This document shows positions 25,893-34,044 of a stretch of DNA of 58,118 bases, piece by piece. The notes beneath the pieces are model-generated. The model did not search any database and was not told the DNA's origin. It was given only the letters and a program-made list of their open reading frames with translations. Within the stretch, counting starts at the first letter, position 1; every line of letters starts with the position of its first letter. The stretch is from an uncultured Christensenellaceae bacterium (GTDB taxonomy: Bacteria > Bacillota > Clostridia > Christensenellales > UMGS416): the NCBI GenBank assembly GCA_944376795.1, contig CALWDW010000007.1, forward strand, positions 1-58,118, written 5' to 3'. The translations under genes and the position numbers were made by a program.

Positions 25893-27118
25893 TACCACAC
25901 CAACTCCTTTGCGCTGGCAGGATGGCGGTTCACAATCACTTCCGACACCACGCCGCCTTTCATGCGGATAACCCGATTGGCCATCTTGGCAATCTCTTCA
26001 TTATGGGTAACCATCAAGAGGGTTGTACCCGCATGGATAACCTCCTCCAGCACAGTCAGCACCTCGATGCTGGTCTCGTAATCCAAGGCGGCCGTAGGCT
26101 CGTCAGCCAGAATCAGCCGGGGCTTTTTCATTAGGGCACGGGCAATGGACACCCGCTGCTGCTGGCCGCCGGACATCTGGGATGGATAGTTGTCTTTGCG
26201 CCCCAGCAGGCCTACACGATCCAGCGCCTGCTCCGCGTCCATGGGATCCTCGCACAGTTCGCCGATAAACTCCAGGTTCTCCTTGGCCGTCAAAGTCGGC
26301 ATCAGGTTATATGCCTGGAAAATGAAACCCACGGCATGCCGGCGGTACATAGTCAGTTCCTTCTCGTCCGCCTTGGAGTAATCCTGGCCGTCAAAGAGGA
26401 ACGTGCCGTCGGTGAGCTGATCCATACCACCGACGATGTTCAGCATGGTGGACTTGCCGCAGCCAGACTCGCCCAGAATAACCAAGAACTCGCCCTCCCT
26501 GACGTCCAAATTGACGCCTTTGAGGATTTGAATCTGGTTCTCGGTTCCCGGGTTGTAGACCTTGGTCACCCCGCGCAGGGAAATGATGACCTTCTTTTCC
26601 TCGGTAAAGCCCAGGTTTAGGCCGTTGCTGTCAATGGCAATAGCCGTGAGCATAGCCAGGTTTTCGCACAGATCCACATCCGCATCGTCATAAAGGGAGC
26701 CGTCCTTCTTATTGATGATCTGGATGCATCCGATAACCTCGTATTTATTGACCAAGGGCACACAGATCATGCTCCGGGTCACAAAGCCGGTCGCCTCATC
26801 AAAGCGGCCGGCCCAGCGCGGATCCTTCTGGCAGTCCTTGACCACCGTCGTCTTGCCCTCCTTGACCACCGTACCGGCAATGCCCTCTCCGGCAGCCAGG
26901 CTCATCCCGGTCAAATCGGCGCCGCCAATCCAAAAAGATGGATAAATACGCTTATCCCCCGCTGCGTTATAAAACCAAATCGTACCCGCCTCAGCGCCAA
27001 CCGCCTTGACCACCTCGCCAAGACTGGTGCGCAGGGCGTCCTCCAGGGACTCCGCCTCCTGCAGCAGTCGGGTTATTTCCCATACGACTTGTGTGTAGTT
27101 AATCCGTTCCTGTTCCAT
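25892..27118 (-). CDS. GAF domain fused to an ABC ATPase
   Basis: This 408-residue protein joins an N-terminal GAF sensor (about residues 10-165; [45 protein letters not shown]) to a LolD/MacB-type ABC ATPase (about 178-400). The ATPase has Walker A GESGCGKS at 216-223, signature [15 protein letters not shown] and Walker [17 protein letters not shown] domains bind small molecules, including cyclic nucleotides, and here the domain would couple such binding to ATP use by the permease that follows. I start at the ATG at 27118 after GGGGGCGAG. It is the first gene of the six-gene unit. Confidence 0.92.
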   Translation of the reverse strand: MEQERINYTQVVWEITRLLQEAESLEDALRTSLGEVVKAVGAEAGTIWFYNAAGDKRIYPSFWIGGADLTGMSLAAGEGIAGTVVKEGKTTVVKDCQKDPRWAGRFDEATGFVTRSMICVPLVNKYEVIGCIQIINKKDGSLYDDADVDLCENLAMLTAIAIDSNGLNLGFTEEKKVIISLRGVTKVYNPGTENQIQILKGVNLDVREGEFLVILGESGCGKSTMLNIVGGMDQLTDGTFLFDGQDYSKADEKELTMYRRHAVGFIFQAYNLMPTLTAKENLEFIGELCEDPMDAEQALDRVGLLGRKDNYPSQMSGGQQQRVSIARALMKKPRLILADEPTAALDYETSIEVLTVLEEVIHAGTTLLMVTHNEEIAKMANRVIRMKGGVVSEVIVNRHPASAKELVW

Positions 27119-27416
27119 TATCTCGCCCCCCACTTGCTATTTCCTTATCCAGGCCTTTTTCCTCTTCAAACCGCTGCTCGGCGCTCCACACTCCCTGGTT
27201 GTGCCAGCGCTCCACACTCCACAGACATGGCTTTGTCGGCTGCCTTCCCGCCATGTTTTTCACATCCAGGGCGGTAGCGCTTTCTCATCCCACTGTCTCG
27301 CACACTTGCAGCCCCCACTAACCGGTTAAATGGCGCATCCTTAGCTTTAAAACGTTTTACATCGCAGAGAACTTGCGAATTATCCCCCAACAGCCGTGGT
27401 ATTTAGGAAAGTTTCC

Positions 27417-27445
27417 TTGGCGTTTCTACCATCCGATGCTATAAT
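27417..27445 (+). promoter_or_regulatory. promoter of the LytTR regulator-kinase pair
   Basis: TTGGCG (27417-27422) and TATAAT (27440-27445) are separated by 17 bases. Transcription from here would give a leader of about 225 bases before the response-regulator start. Confidence 0.6.
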
Positions 27446-27610
27446 GATAGGGGGGTAGGGCATTCCTTCGCCGCACGTTTCAGCAAGCCGTTAATCTCTC
27501 TGCCAGAGGCTCCGCCTTCATCCGTTCTCGCAATAGGAATGTCCTCTACAAATTGGCTCACCCTATCTGAAAAAGGATAGCATGCGCCCATGGTTGTTTC
27601 AATCTTTCTG

Positions 27611-27640
27611 GCGTAAATGGCGCTTTTCCGCCGTAAGTGG
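27611..27640. promoter_or_regulatory. direct repeat, candidate LytTR binding site
   Basis: GCGTAAATGG (27611-27620) and CCGTAAGTGG (27631-27640) are two 10-base direct copies about two helical turns apart, start to start 20 bases. LytTR regulators bind pairs of direct repeats with about this spacing. It lies inside the leader of the regulator's own operon. The core does not match one fixed LytTR consensus. Confidence 0.35.
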
Positions 27641-27678
27641 TAATGTTTCCCTGATTCTCAACGCGAGGTGTCATCAGC

Positions 27679-28416
27679 ATGGAACCAACTGTCCGAATTG
27701 CAGTGGTGGACGATTCGATGCAGGATCGTCAGGCCATATGTGACCAGATTGCCGCCTATGCGGCTGGCAGACGGCTCCCATGGCAGGCACAAGGCTTTCC
27801 CAGCGGCGACACCTTCCTTCATTCTTGGGCCTCACGGCGATACGAGGCGGTTTTTCTGGATATCCTCATGGATGGGATGAACGGCATGGAGATTGCGCGG
27901 CAGCTCCGGCAGCTGGACCCCACGGTCCCTCTGATCTTCATAACCTGCGAAGCCGATTACGCAATCGCAGGCTATGAGGTAGAAGCCATTGGGTTCCTGG
28001 TCAAGGACGACACCGCGTTCCCGGCGCATTTTGACCGTCTGATGGAACGGCTGCAGCTGCGGCTCGCCGGGGACATAATGCTTGAGCTTCCTAGCGAACA
28101 TACGGTTATCCCTGTGCCGGCCGGATCCGTTCTCTATGCCGAGGTTATGGATCACTCCATGCATCTGCATCTGGACGGCAGCGAAATGACGATACGCATG
28201 ACAATGGGACAGCTGCGGCAGGTATTGGCCGCCGATCCTCGTTTCTTTGAATGCCACCGAGGCATTATCATTAACCTGGACGCCATCAGCGCGCTGCAGG
28301 ATCAGGTTGTCATCATGCGCAGCGGGAACAGGCTGCCGGTCAGCCGCCGCAAAACACAACTCCTGCGCCAGGCTTTCGCAGCGCGCCGTATCTCCGCAGC
28401 CAGAAAGAGCCAATGA
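27679..28416 (+). CDS. LytTR-family response regulator
   Basis: This 245-residue regulator has a receiver domain with acidic pair in VVDDSMQDR, phosphoacceptor Asp in FLDILMDGMNG and Lys in FLVKDD, then a LytTR DNA-binding domain (about 140-240) with VLYAEVMDHSMHLHL and FFECHRGIIINLDAI. Such regulators act with GHKL kinases of the AgrC type. The ATG has GAGGTG upstream. The kinase starts in a four-base ATGA overlap with its stop. It is divergent to the GAF-ABC-cyclase operon, which is a likely target, but this is inferred from position only. Confidence 0.93.
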   Translation: MEPTVRIAVVDDSMQDRQAICDQIAAYAAGRRLPWQAQGFPSGDTFLHSWASRRYEAVFLDILMDGMNGMEIARQLRQLDPTVPLIFITCEADYAIAGYEVEAIGFLVKDDTAFPAHFDRLMERLQLRLAGDIMLELPSEHTVIPVPAGSVLYAEVMDHSMHLHLDGSEMTIRMTMGQLRQVLAADPRFFECHRGIIINLDAISALQDQVVIMRSGNRLPVSRRKTQLLRQAFAARRISAARKSQ

Positions 28417-29705
28417 TGGAAATTTACCTCTTTATCTTGTGCACCTCCTTCCCCAGCCATTTGATTGCTTTGTACCAGTATTGGGATTGCCGCTGGCGCT
28501 TCCGGAAGCTGGCCATATGCCTGGCAGCTGGAAACCTTCTGCTGAAGCTTTGGGTGCTGGGCTGGTTTTGGCAGACCGGTCGGAACACCCAGCTTTTGGA
28601 GCTGGGTTTCTCTGTCATCGCCATGGGAATTTACTTCTGCAGCATCCAAATGAGCAAGAGTAAACTCCTGTTTACCTATGTATTGGTTCTAAACTACTTA
28701 ATTATCGTGCGCGGCATCGCGTCTTTTTTGGGCTACCGCCTCTTTGCGGAGGGGATTCCTTCCTGGAAATTCAGTCTGCTGTGCATATTGCTTTATGCCC
28801 TGACCTTACCCTGGATTCTGCGCCACTTTCGCTGGAGCGTTCAGATGGTTTATCAAACGGAAGCGCCCTCCTTGTGGCGCATCATTTGGTTGATTCCGGC
28901 TTTTGCCAGCTTGACCGTATTGGTTTTCACCAACGTTTTCGATGCCACAAGCGCCGCAAGCTGGCAGGCTCTTTTTGCCCGCCTCTGCCTACTGGGCACC
29001 ACGGTGGTTACCTATTTCGTATTGCTCAGGATCCTCATTAGACTCCGCCGCCAAGCCGTTCTCGAAGAACGAACTCGTATGCAAGAGCGCATTCTAGCCC
29101 TGCAGCGCACCCAGTATGCCGACCTGCAGGCCCATATGGAGGAGATTCGCAGGGCACGTCACGATCTGCGGCAGCACCAGCGCATCATCCAGTCCTTTCT
29201 GGACAGCGGCGATTCCCAGGGGCTTCGTGCATATCTGCATTCCCCCGCTGCCGATACGCCGACGCCGCCAATACGGCCCTACTGCAGAAATACCACTGTA
29301 AACACCCTGCTGAATTACTATGCCTCCAAGTTTCAGGCCCAAGGCATCCGTTTTGAAATTCAATCCGATCTTCCGGCAGCGCTTCCCCTCCCCGAACCCG
29401 ATCTCTGCGTCATTCTGGGAAATCTTGCCGAAAACGCCTTAGAAGCTTGCTCCGGACAGGAGGGACAGTGGTGCCGCATTTCCTTGAAAGCGGTCGGACT
29501 CCAATCTATCGTCGTGACTGCCGACAATACTGCCCCCACCGCGCCCCAGCTGCAATCCGGCACTATACTCCTTTCCAGTAAACACGATGGCGAAGGGATT
29601 GGCACCCAATCCATTCGATATATCGCCCAGCAATATAACGGTACGGCAGATTTTCATTGGGAGGACGGTTTCTTTTTCGCTTCCGTCTTCCTCAACCCAC
29701 TGTAA
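28413..29705 (+). CDS. AgrC-like GHKL histidine kinase
   Basis: The 430-residue sensor has about six N-terminal membrane segments (residues 1-215) without a large external domain, as in kinases for peptide or membrane signals. The H-box is in RRARHDLRQHQRI, the N-box in ILGNLAENALEAC and the G-box in KHDGEGIGTQSIRYI. It is coupled to the regulator by overlap. A bidirectional terminator follows 29 bases after the stop. No obvious signal peptide gene for it was found nearby. Confidence 0.93.
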   Translation: MMEIYLFILCTSFPSHLIALYQYWDCRWRFRKLAICLAAGNLLLKLWVLGWFWQTGRNTQLLELGFSVIAMGIYFCSIQMSKSKLLFTYVLVLNYLIIVRGIASFLGYRLFAEGIPSWKFSLLCILLYALTLPWILRHFRWSVQMVYQTEAPSLWRIIWLIPAFASLTVLVFTNVFDATSAASWQALFARLCLLGTTVVTYFVLLRILIRLRRQAVLEERTRMQERILALQRTQYADLQAHMEEIRRARHDLRQHQRIIQSFLDSGDSQGLRAYLHSPAADTPTPPIRPYCRNTTVNTLLNYYASKFQAQGIRFEIQSDLPAALPLPEPDLCVILGNLAENALEACSGQEGQWCRISLKAVGLQSIVVTADNTAPTAPQLQSGTILLSSKHDGEGIGTQSIRYIAQQYNGTADFHWEDGFFFASVFLNPL

Positions 29706-29730
29706 ATCGTTTTACCCCCCCACCTGAACA

Positions 29731-29769
29731 AAGAAAAACTGCGCAGTGCTCTTACCTGCGCAGTTTTTT
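29731..29769. terminator. bidirectional terminator between kinase and tlyA
   Basis: AAAAACTGCGCAG (29734-29746) pairs with CTGCGCAGTTTTT (29756-29768) around a nine-base loop. It can end both the kinase transcript (plus) and the asp23-tlyA operon (minus). It marks the right edge of the island. Confidence 0.85.
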
Positions 29770-29801
29770 GATCAGGTCTTTTCTGTAGTCTTCATACCCC
29801 T

Positions 29802-30608
29802 CTACATTTTCTCCACTTCATTCATGACCTCCGTGATCCGCGCCGCCACTGCGGCGTCATCCCAGCCCGGCTCGTTCTTGATAGCATAGAGCAGGAATTC
29901 AATATTTCCTTCCGGGCCCTTGATCGGCGAAATATCCAGCCCGTGGATGCCCATGCACGTCTGGTCCCGCACATATCCCAAGGTATTCTCCAGCACGGAC
30001 CGATGCACCCTATGGTCGCGAACCACGCCGTTTTTTCCCACCTGCTCCCGGCCTGCTTCAAACTGGGGCTTAATCAGCGCCACCAGAAAGCCATGCTCCG
30101 CAAGGCAGGGCACCAGCGCCGGAAGGATCTTGGTAATGCTGATAAAGGAGACATCCATACTGGCACCGTCAAAGGGCTGGGGAAACATGTCCGGGGAGAT
30201 GTTCCGGGCGTTGCATCGCTCCATGACGGTCACCCGGGGATCCTTTCGAAGCTTCCAGTCCAGCTGGCCGTAGCCCACATCCACCGCATGCACGTGGGCC
30301 GCACCATTCTGCAGCATGCAGTCGGTAAAGCCGCCGGTGGAAGCTCCCACGTCAATCATTTGGCATCCTGTAACACGCAGCCCGGGAAAACAGCGGAGTG
30401 CTTTTTCCAACTTCAGTCCCCCACGACTGACGTAGGGAATATCGTGCCCCTTCACAGTCAGGCTGACAGCTTCGTCCAGGGTAATGGATGCCTTGTCCAG
30501 GCGCAGGGTATCCTGATAAACCAGGCCCGCCATTATCAGACGCTTGGCCTTTTCTCGCGATTCGGCCAACCCCTGTTCAACCAAAAGCATGTCCAGGCGC
30601 TTCTTCAT
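29802..30608 (-). CDS. tlyA: TlyA family rRNA 2'-O-methyltransferase
   Basis: This 268-residue enzyme has an S4 RNA-binding domain (residues 1-60, RLDMLLVEQGLAESREKAK) and an FtsJ-like SAM methyltransferase domain with MIDVGASTGGFTDCML, AVDVGYGQLDWKL and the later MDVSFISITKILPAL. TlyA methylates 2'-hydroxyls in 16S and/or 23S rRNA; some homologues have also been linked to haemolysis. It overlaps dxs by 32 bases and is the last gene of the asp23 operon before the island. Confidence 0.95.
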   Translation of the reverse strand: MKKRLDMLLVEQGLAESREKAKRLIMAGLVYQDTLRLDKASITLDEAVSLTVKGHDIPYVSRGGLKLEKALRCFPGLRVTGCQMIDVGASTGGFTDCMLQNGAAHVHAVDVGYGQLDWKLRKDPRVTVMERCNARNISPDMFPQPFDGASMDVSFISITKILPALVPCLAEHGFLVALIKPQFEAGREQVGKNGVVRDHRVHRSVLENTLGYVRDQTCMGIHGLDISPIKGPEGNIEFLLYAIKNEPGWDDAAVAARITEVMNEVEKM

Positions 30609-32448
30609 CAGACTCCTCCCAAAGTTTTTTCATCGAAGCCAGCACGCCCGGTTCATCCAAGCCCGCATCCTGCCACAGCCTGGAAATGGCGCCATGGGGC
30701 ACATAGGCATCCTGGTATCCTAGGTTAAGCAGACGGCCGCGGAACCCCAAGACCGCCAAGCCCTGCGCCACTGAAGCCCCAAAGCCGCCGGTGACCTCAT
30801 TGTCCTCCAGCGTGATTACGTATGCGTGGCCGGCGGCCCATGCCAAGGTCTCCTGGTCCAGGGGCTTAACCCACCGGCAGTTTACAACGGCTACCCGTCC
30901 TTCGGTCTCCCGCGCCGCGGATAATGCGTTCTCCACCATAGCGCCCACCGCCAGGATCACCGTGTCTGCCGCCGGAGCATCCAGACACTTTTCCCAGCGG
31001 CCGCTCAACAGAGCATCCTCTGGCGGAAGCTCTCCGTCGGGAAGCTTCTTGCCATAGCAGACGGCTACCGGCCCGCCCACCCGCGGAGCCAAGCGCAGCA
31101 TGGCCGATAATTCCCCCCGAGTTGCTGGAGCCAGCACTGTCATATGGGGGATAGCAGTGAGGTAGCTGAAGGTAAAGATCCCCTGGTGGGTTTCTCCGTC
31201 CTCCCCTGTCAGCCCGGTATGGGAAACCGCCAGCACGACCTGTTTCCTTGTCAGGCACACGTCGTGAATCAATTGGTCATACGCGCGCTGCAAAAAGGTT
31301 GCGTAAATGCACACATAGGGAAGCATGCCCCCTGCCGCCAGCCCGGCCGCCATCGTTACGGCATGCTCCTCTGCAATACCCACATCGAAGAAACGCCGGG
31401 GGAAACACTGTGCAAAGGGGTGCAGGCCGCACCCGTCGCTCATGGCTGCGGTGATGGCGCAGATCCTAGGGTTTTCCTTGGCGCAGTCGAGGATTGTATC
31501 CCCCGCAATGATGTCGCAGGTACGCACAAACCCCGCCTTTTCCTCCCCTGTATCCTTGTGGAAGGGACCCGGGCCGTGGAAGCGCTGTGGACGCTCCATC
31601 GCCGGACGGTAGCCTTTTCCCTTTTGGGTACAGACGTGGATCAGCACCGGCTCGTGCATACCCCGGGCCTGACGGAATACCTTTTCCATCTCCACTACGT
31701 TGTGGCCGTCCACCGGGCCCAAATAGGTCCAATCCATCTCCTCAAAGAAGACCCCGGGAATCAGCAGGTATTTTAAGAATTTCTTGATTCGGTTGGCAAA
31801 ATTGAACAGGGGGCCGCTCTCGCCAAAGCACTGCAGCAGCCGTCGCTTGAAACGTCCATACCGCGGCTGGGTGCGAAGTCTGGCCAGGTAGGCTGACATG
31901 GCTCCCACATTGGGACGAATGGACATCGTGTTGTCATTGAGCACCACAATGACCCGGTCTTTCCGGTGGCCGGCATCGTTGAGCGCCTCCCACGCCATTC
32001 CGCCAGTAAGCGCGCCGTCGCCGATCACCGCCACCACGTGGTAGTCTTCTCCCAAAAGGTCCCGGGCCCGTGCCATCCCCACGGCCACCGAAATTGACGT
32101 CGTGCTGTGCCCGGTATTAAAGGCGTCATGGAGGCTCTCCGACTCCTTGGGAAAGCCGCTGAGTCCGCCATAGGTCCGCAGCGTAGAAAAGCGTTCCCGT
32201 CGTCCGGTGAGAAGCTTGTGCACATAGCTTTGGTGTCCCACGTCCCAGATGATCTTGTCCCGCGGCGTGTCAAACACCCGGTGCAGCGCCATAGTCAGCT
32301 CCACCACGCCCAGGTTGGATGCCAAATGCCCGCCATTCTCCGCAACGGTATCCACCAGTGTCCGGCGGATCCCTTCGGCATACCGGTCCAGTTCCGAAGC
32401 GGGTAAACTGCGCAGTCTTTCCCGCTCCTGGCTCGTCAATATATCCAT
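30577..32448 (-). CDS. dxs: 1-deoxy-D-xylulose-5-phosphate synthase
   Basis: Dxs uses thiamine diphosphate to join pyruvate and glyceraldehyde 3-phosphate in the first step of the MEP isoprenoid pathway. The 623-residue product has LASNLGVVELTMALH, the diphosphate motif AVIGDGALTGGMAWEALN with GDG...N, FFDVGIAEEHAVTMAAGLA and a transketolase C-terminal domain. The ATG at 32448 overlaps the end of the DUF212 gene by 13 bases; a GTG at 32457 is the alternative. Its neighbour ispA uses the pathway's products, so this is a functional cluster. Confidence 0.96.
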   Translation of the reverse strand: MDILTSQERERLRSLPASELDRYAEGIRRTLVDTVAENGGHLASNLGVVELTMALHRVFDTPRDKIIWDVGHQSYVHKLLTGRRERFSTLRTYGGLSGFPKESESLHDAFNTGHSTTSISVAVGMARARDLLGEDYHVVAVIGDGALTGGMAWEALNDAGHRKDRVIVVLNDNTMSIRPNVGAMSAYLARLRTQPRYGRFKRRLLQCFGESGPLFNFANRIKKFLKYLLIPGVFFEEMDWTYLGPVDGHNVVEMEKVFRQARGMHEPVLIHVCTQKGKGYRPAMERPQRFHGPGPFHKDTGEEKAGFVRTCDIIAGDTILDCAKENPRICAITAAMSDGCGLHPFAQCFPRRFFDVGIAEEHAVTMAAGLAAGGMLPYVCIYATFLQRAYDQLIHDVCLTRKQVVLAVSHTGLTGEDGETHQGIFTFSYLTAIPHMTVLAPATRGELSAMLRLAPRVGGPVAVCYGKKLPDGELPPEDALLSGRWEKCLDAPAADTVILAVGAMVENALSAARETEGRVAVVNCRWVKPLDQETLAWAAGHAYVITLEDNEVTGGFGASVAQGLAVLGFRGRLLNLGYQDAYVPHGAISRLWQDAGLDEPGVLASMKKLWEESDEEAPGHAFG

Positions 32449-32894
32449 AGACAGCACCCGATTCCAATGAAAATGCCCAACACGGCGCCGGCAAAAACCT
32501 CCGCCGGCTGGTGTCCCAGCAGCTCCTTGAGCTCCTTAAAATCGACCTGTTCCTCCGAAAACAGCTTATCTATCAGGTCGTTCAGCACCTTGGCCTGCTC
32601 TCCGGCGGCCCGGCGGACCCCCGCGGCATCATACATCACGATCATGGAAAAAATCACCGCCAGGCCGAAAATGCCGGAGGTAAATCCGTAGCTCATGCCT
32701 GCCGCCGCCGATGCAGCCGTCACCATCGCGGAATGAGAGGAAGGCATGCCCCCCGCCCCCACAATCCTGGCCAAGGAGAATCTGCGGTTTTTCACGGAAT
32801 CGCAGATCACTTTGATAAGCTGGGCCGTAAGGTAGCCCCAGAATCCACTCATCAGCACAGGATTGAGAAACAGGTCCCAAAAATAGTAGGACAA
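32436..32894 (-). CDS. divergent PAP2 (DUF212/YuiD) membrane protein
   Basis: This 152-residue membrane protein has four or five hydrophobic helices and the motif GAGGMPSSHSAMVTAASA, which matches the SxxxH box of PAP2 phosphatases, followed by VMYDAAGVRRAAGEQA. Related YuiD proteins are often found by isoprenoid genes and might act on a prenyl diphosphate. It lies between ispA and dxs with a 15-base gap and an overlap. The activity is inference. Confidence 0.88.
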   Translation of the reverse strand: MSYYFWDLFLNPVLMSGFWGYLTAQLIKVICDSVKNRRFSLARIVGAGGMPSSHSAMVTAASAAAGMSYGFTSGIFGLAVIFSMIVMYDAAGVRRAAGEQAKVLNDLIDKLFSEEQVDFKELKELLGHQPAEVFAGAVLGIFIGIGCCLWIY

Positions 32895-32909
32895 TACCGT
32901 AACCTCCTC

Positions 32910-33806
32910 CTAATGGTCCCGATTTTCCGTGGCGTCAATCAGCCAATGGAAGAACCCTGTTCCCTCCCTGGGAATAGCAGAATGTTCCAGAGCCTCATGC
33001 GCCAGCCGTCCGTGTTGTGCCGCCAGCCGGCACGCTTCCTCCATGCCGCAGAAGGTTATATAGGTGCACTTGGCGTCCCGGGCATCCTTTCCCACGGATT
33101 TTCCCAGTTTTTCTGGATCCCCCCGGACGTCCAGGATATCGTCGGTGATCTGGAACAGCAGGCCGAATTGCACCGCCAGTTCCCGAATCGCCGTCCTCTG
33201 CGCCGCATCGGCGCCACCCAAAACGGCGCCCGCCTCCAAAGAAGCAGCAAAAAGGGCCCCTGTCTTCATGGCGTGCATGGCCTGTAGTTCCTGCAGACTG
33301 TGAATATGGGAAGGGCCCATGAGGTCGACACACTGGCCGCCTCCCATGCCGTAGACGCCGGCCGCCCGAGCAATCAGCCGACATGCCTCGTAATACGTTC
33401 CCCAAGCGCCAGGATCAGACGGCGCGCCCTCCAGCATGGTCTCATAGGCGAGATTCAGCAGCCCATCCCCAGCCAAAATAGCCTGCCCTTCCCCATAGAC
33501 CTTATGGCAGGTGGGTTTTCCCCTTCGCAAATCGTCATTATCCATGGCCGGCAGATCGTCATGGATGAGGGAATAGGCATGGATCATCTCCAGCGCGCAG
33601 GCCAAGGTCATGGCTTCCTCTTCCGCCCCGCCAAAGAGCGCAGTAGTCTGCCGAAGCATCACCCCCCGCAGACGCTTCCCCCCGGAAAGCAGGCTGTAGG
33701 TCATGGCATCCCGGATCAAAGGCGGACAGGTAAGCGCCTCCATCCTAGCGGCCAGCGCGGCCTCGATGGCGCGGGCGCTATCAGCAAGAATCCGGCTATA
33801 TTCCAT
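32910..33806 (-). CDS. ispA: short-chain polyprenyl diphosphate synthase (farnesyl diphosphate synthase)
   Basis: This 298-residue prenyltransferase condenses isopentenyl diphosphate with allylic diphosphates. The first Asp-rich motif is DDLPAMDNDDLRRG, with GGKRLRG and HAYSLIHDD before it, and the second is DDILDVRGD. The ATG at 33806 overlaps the xseB stop by 11 bases; the longer start at 33824 is not family-like. Length and the region before the first motif fit farnesyl diphosphate synthase. The xseA-xseB-ispA-dxs order is shared by many bacteria. Confidence 0.94.
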   Translation of the reverse strand: MEYSRILADSARAIEAALAARMEALTCPPLIRDAMTYSLLSGGKRLRGVMLRQTTALFGGAEEEAMTLACALEMIHAYSLIHDDLPAMDNDDLRRGKPTCHKVYGEGQAILAGDGLLNLAYETMLEGAPSDPGAWGTYYEACRLIARAAGVYGMGGGQCVDLMGPSHIHSLQELQAMHAMKTGALFAASLEAGAVLGGADAAQRTAIRELAVQFGLLFQITDDILDVRGDPEKLGKSVGKDARDAKCTYITFCGMEEACRLAAQHGRLAHEALEHSAIPREGTGFFHWLIDATENRDH

Positions 33807-34044
33807 CGTCATCCTCACTCTCATACGGCACAGGGAGCATCTCTTCTCCCTGGCGGGTCAGCACCTCAACCCTGGCGCGTCCTTCCTGTATGTGACGGGT
33901 GCATTGACGAAGCAGTTCCACGCCCTCCTCGTACATTTTCAGGGATTCCTCCAGGGATACTTTTCCCTCTTCCAACGCGGAGACAATGGCCTCCAGCCGG
34001 GCCATAGCCCCCTCAAAATCCAAGGTGGCGTCATCCTTCTTCAT
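33796..34044 (-). CDS. xseB: exodeoxyribonuclease VII small subunit
   Basis: The 82-residue protein has the typical LDFEGAMARLEAIVSALEEG and VSLEESLKMYEEGVELLRQC segments of the small subunit, which binds XseA to form the single-strand nuclease exonuclease VII. The ATG follows GGAGG and overlaps the end of xseA. The final segment is acidic. Confidence 0.95.
   Translation of the reverse strand: MKKDDATLDFEGAMARLEAIVSALEEGKVSLEESLKMYEEGVELLRQCTRHIQEGRARVEVLTRQGEEMLPVPYESEDDDGI

Larger units (their letters stand above)
27119..27678. promoter_or_regulatory. divergent regulatory region between the GAF-ABC operon and the LytTR genes
   Basis: This 560-base gap has no gene that I recognise. It holds a 14-base direct repeat GCGCTCCACACTCC (27181-27194 and 27207-27220), the palindromes TAACCGGTTA (27319-27328) and TAAAACGTTTTA (27348-27359), a plus-strand promoter at 27417-27445 and a second direct repeat at 27611-27640. 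On the minus strand GATAAT near 27378 may be a -10 for the island operon, but I see no good -35. Confidence 0.6.

Noticed and set aside
24288..26081. 597-residue plus-strand open frame
   Set aside because: It is antisense to the permease and ATPase genes, which have clear domains; the repeats in the permease coiled coil leave the opposite strand open.
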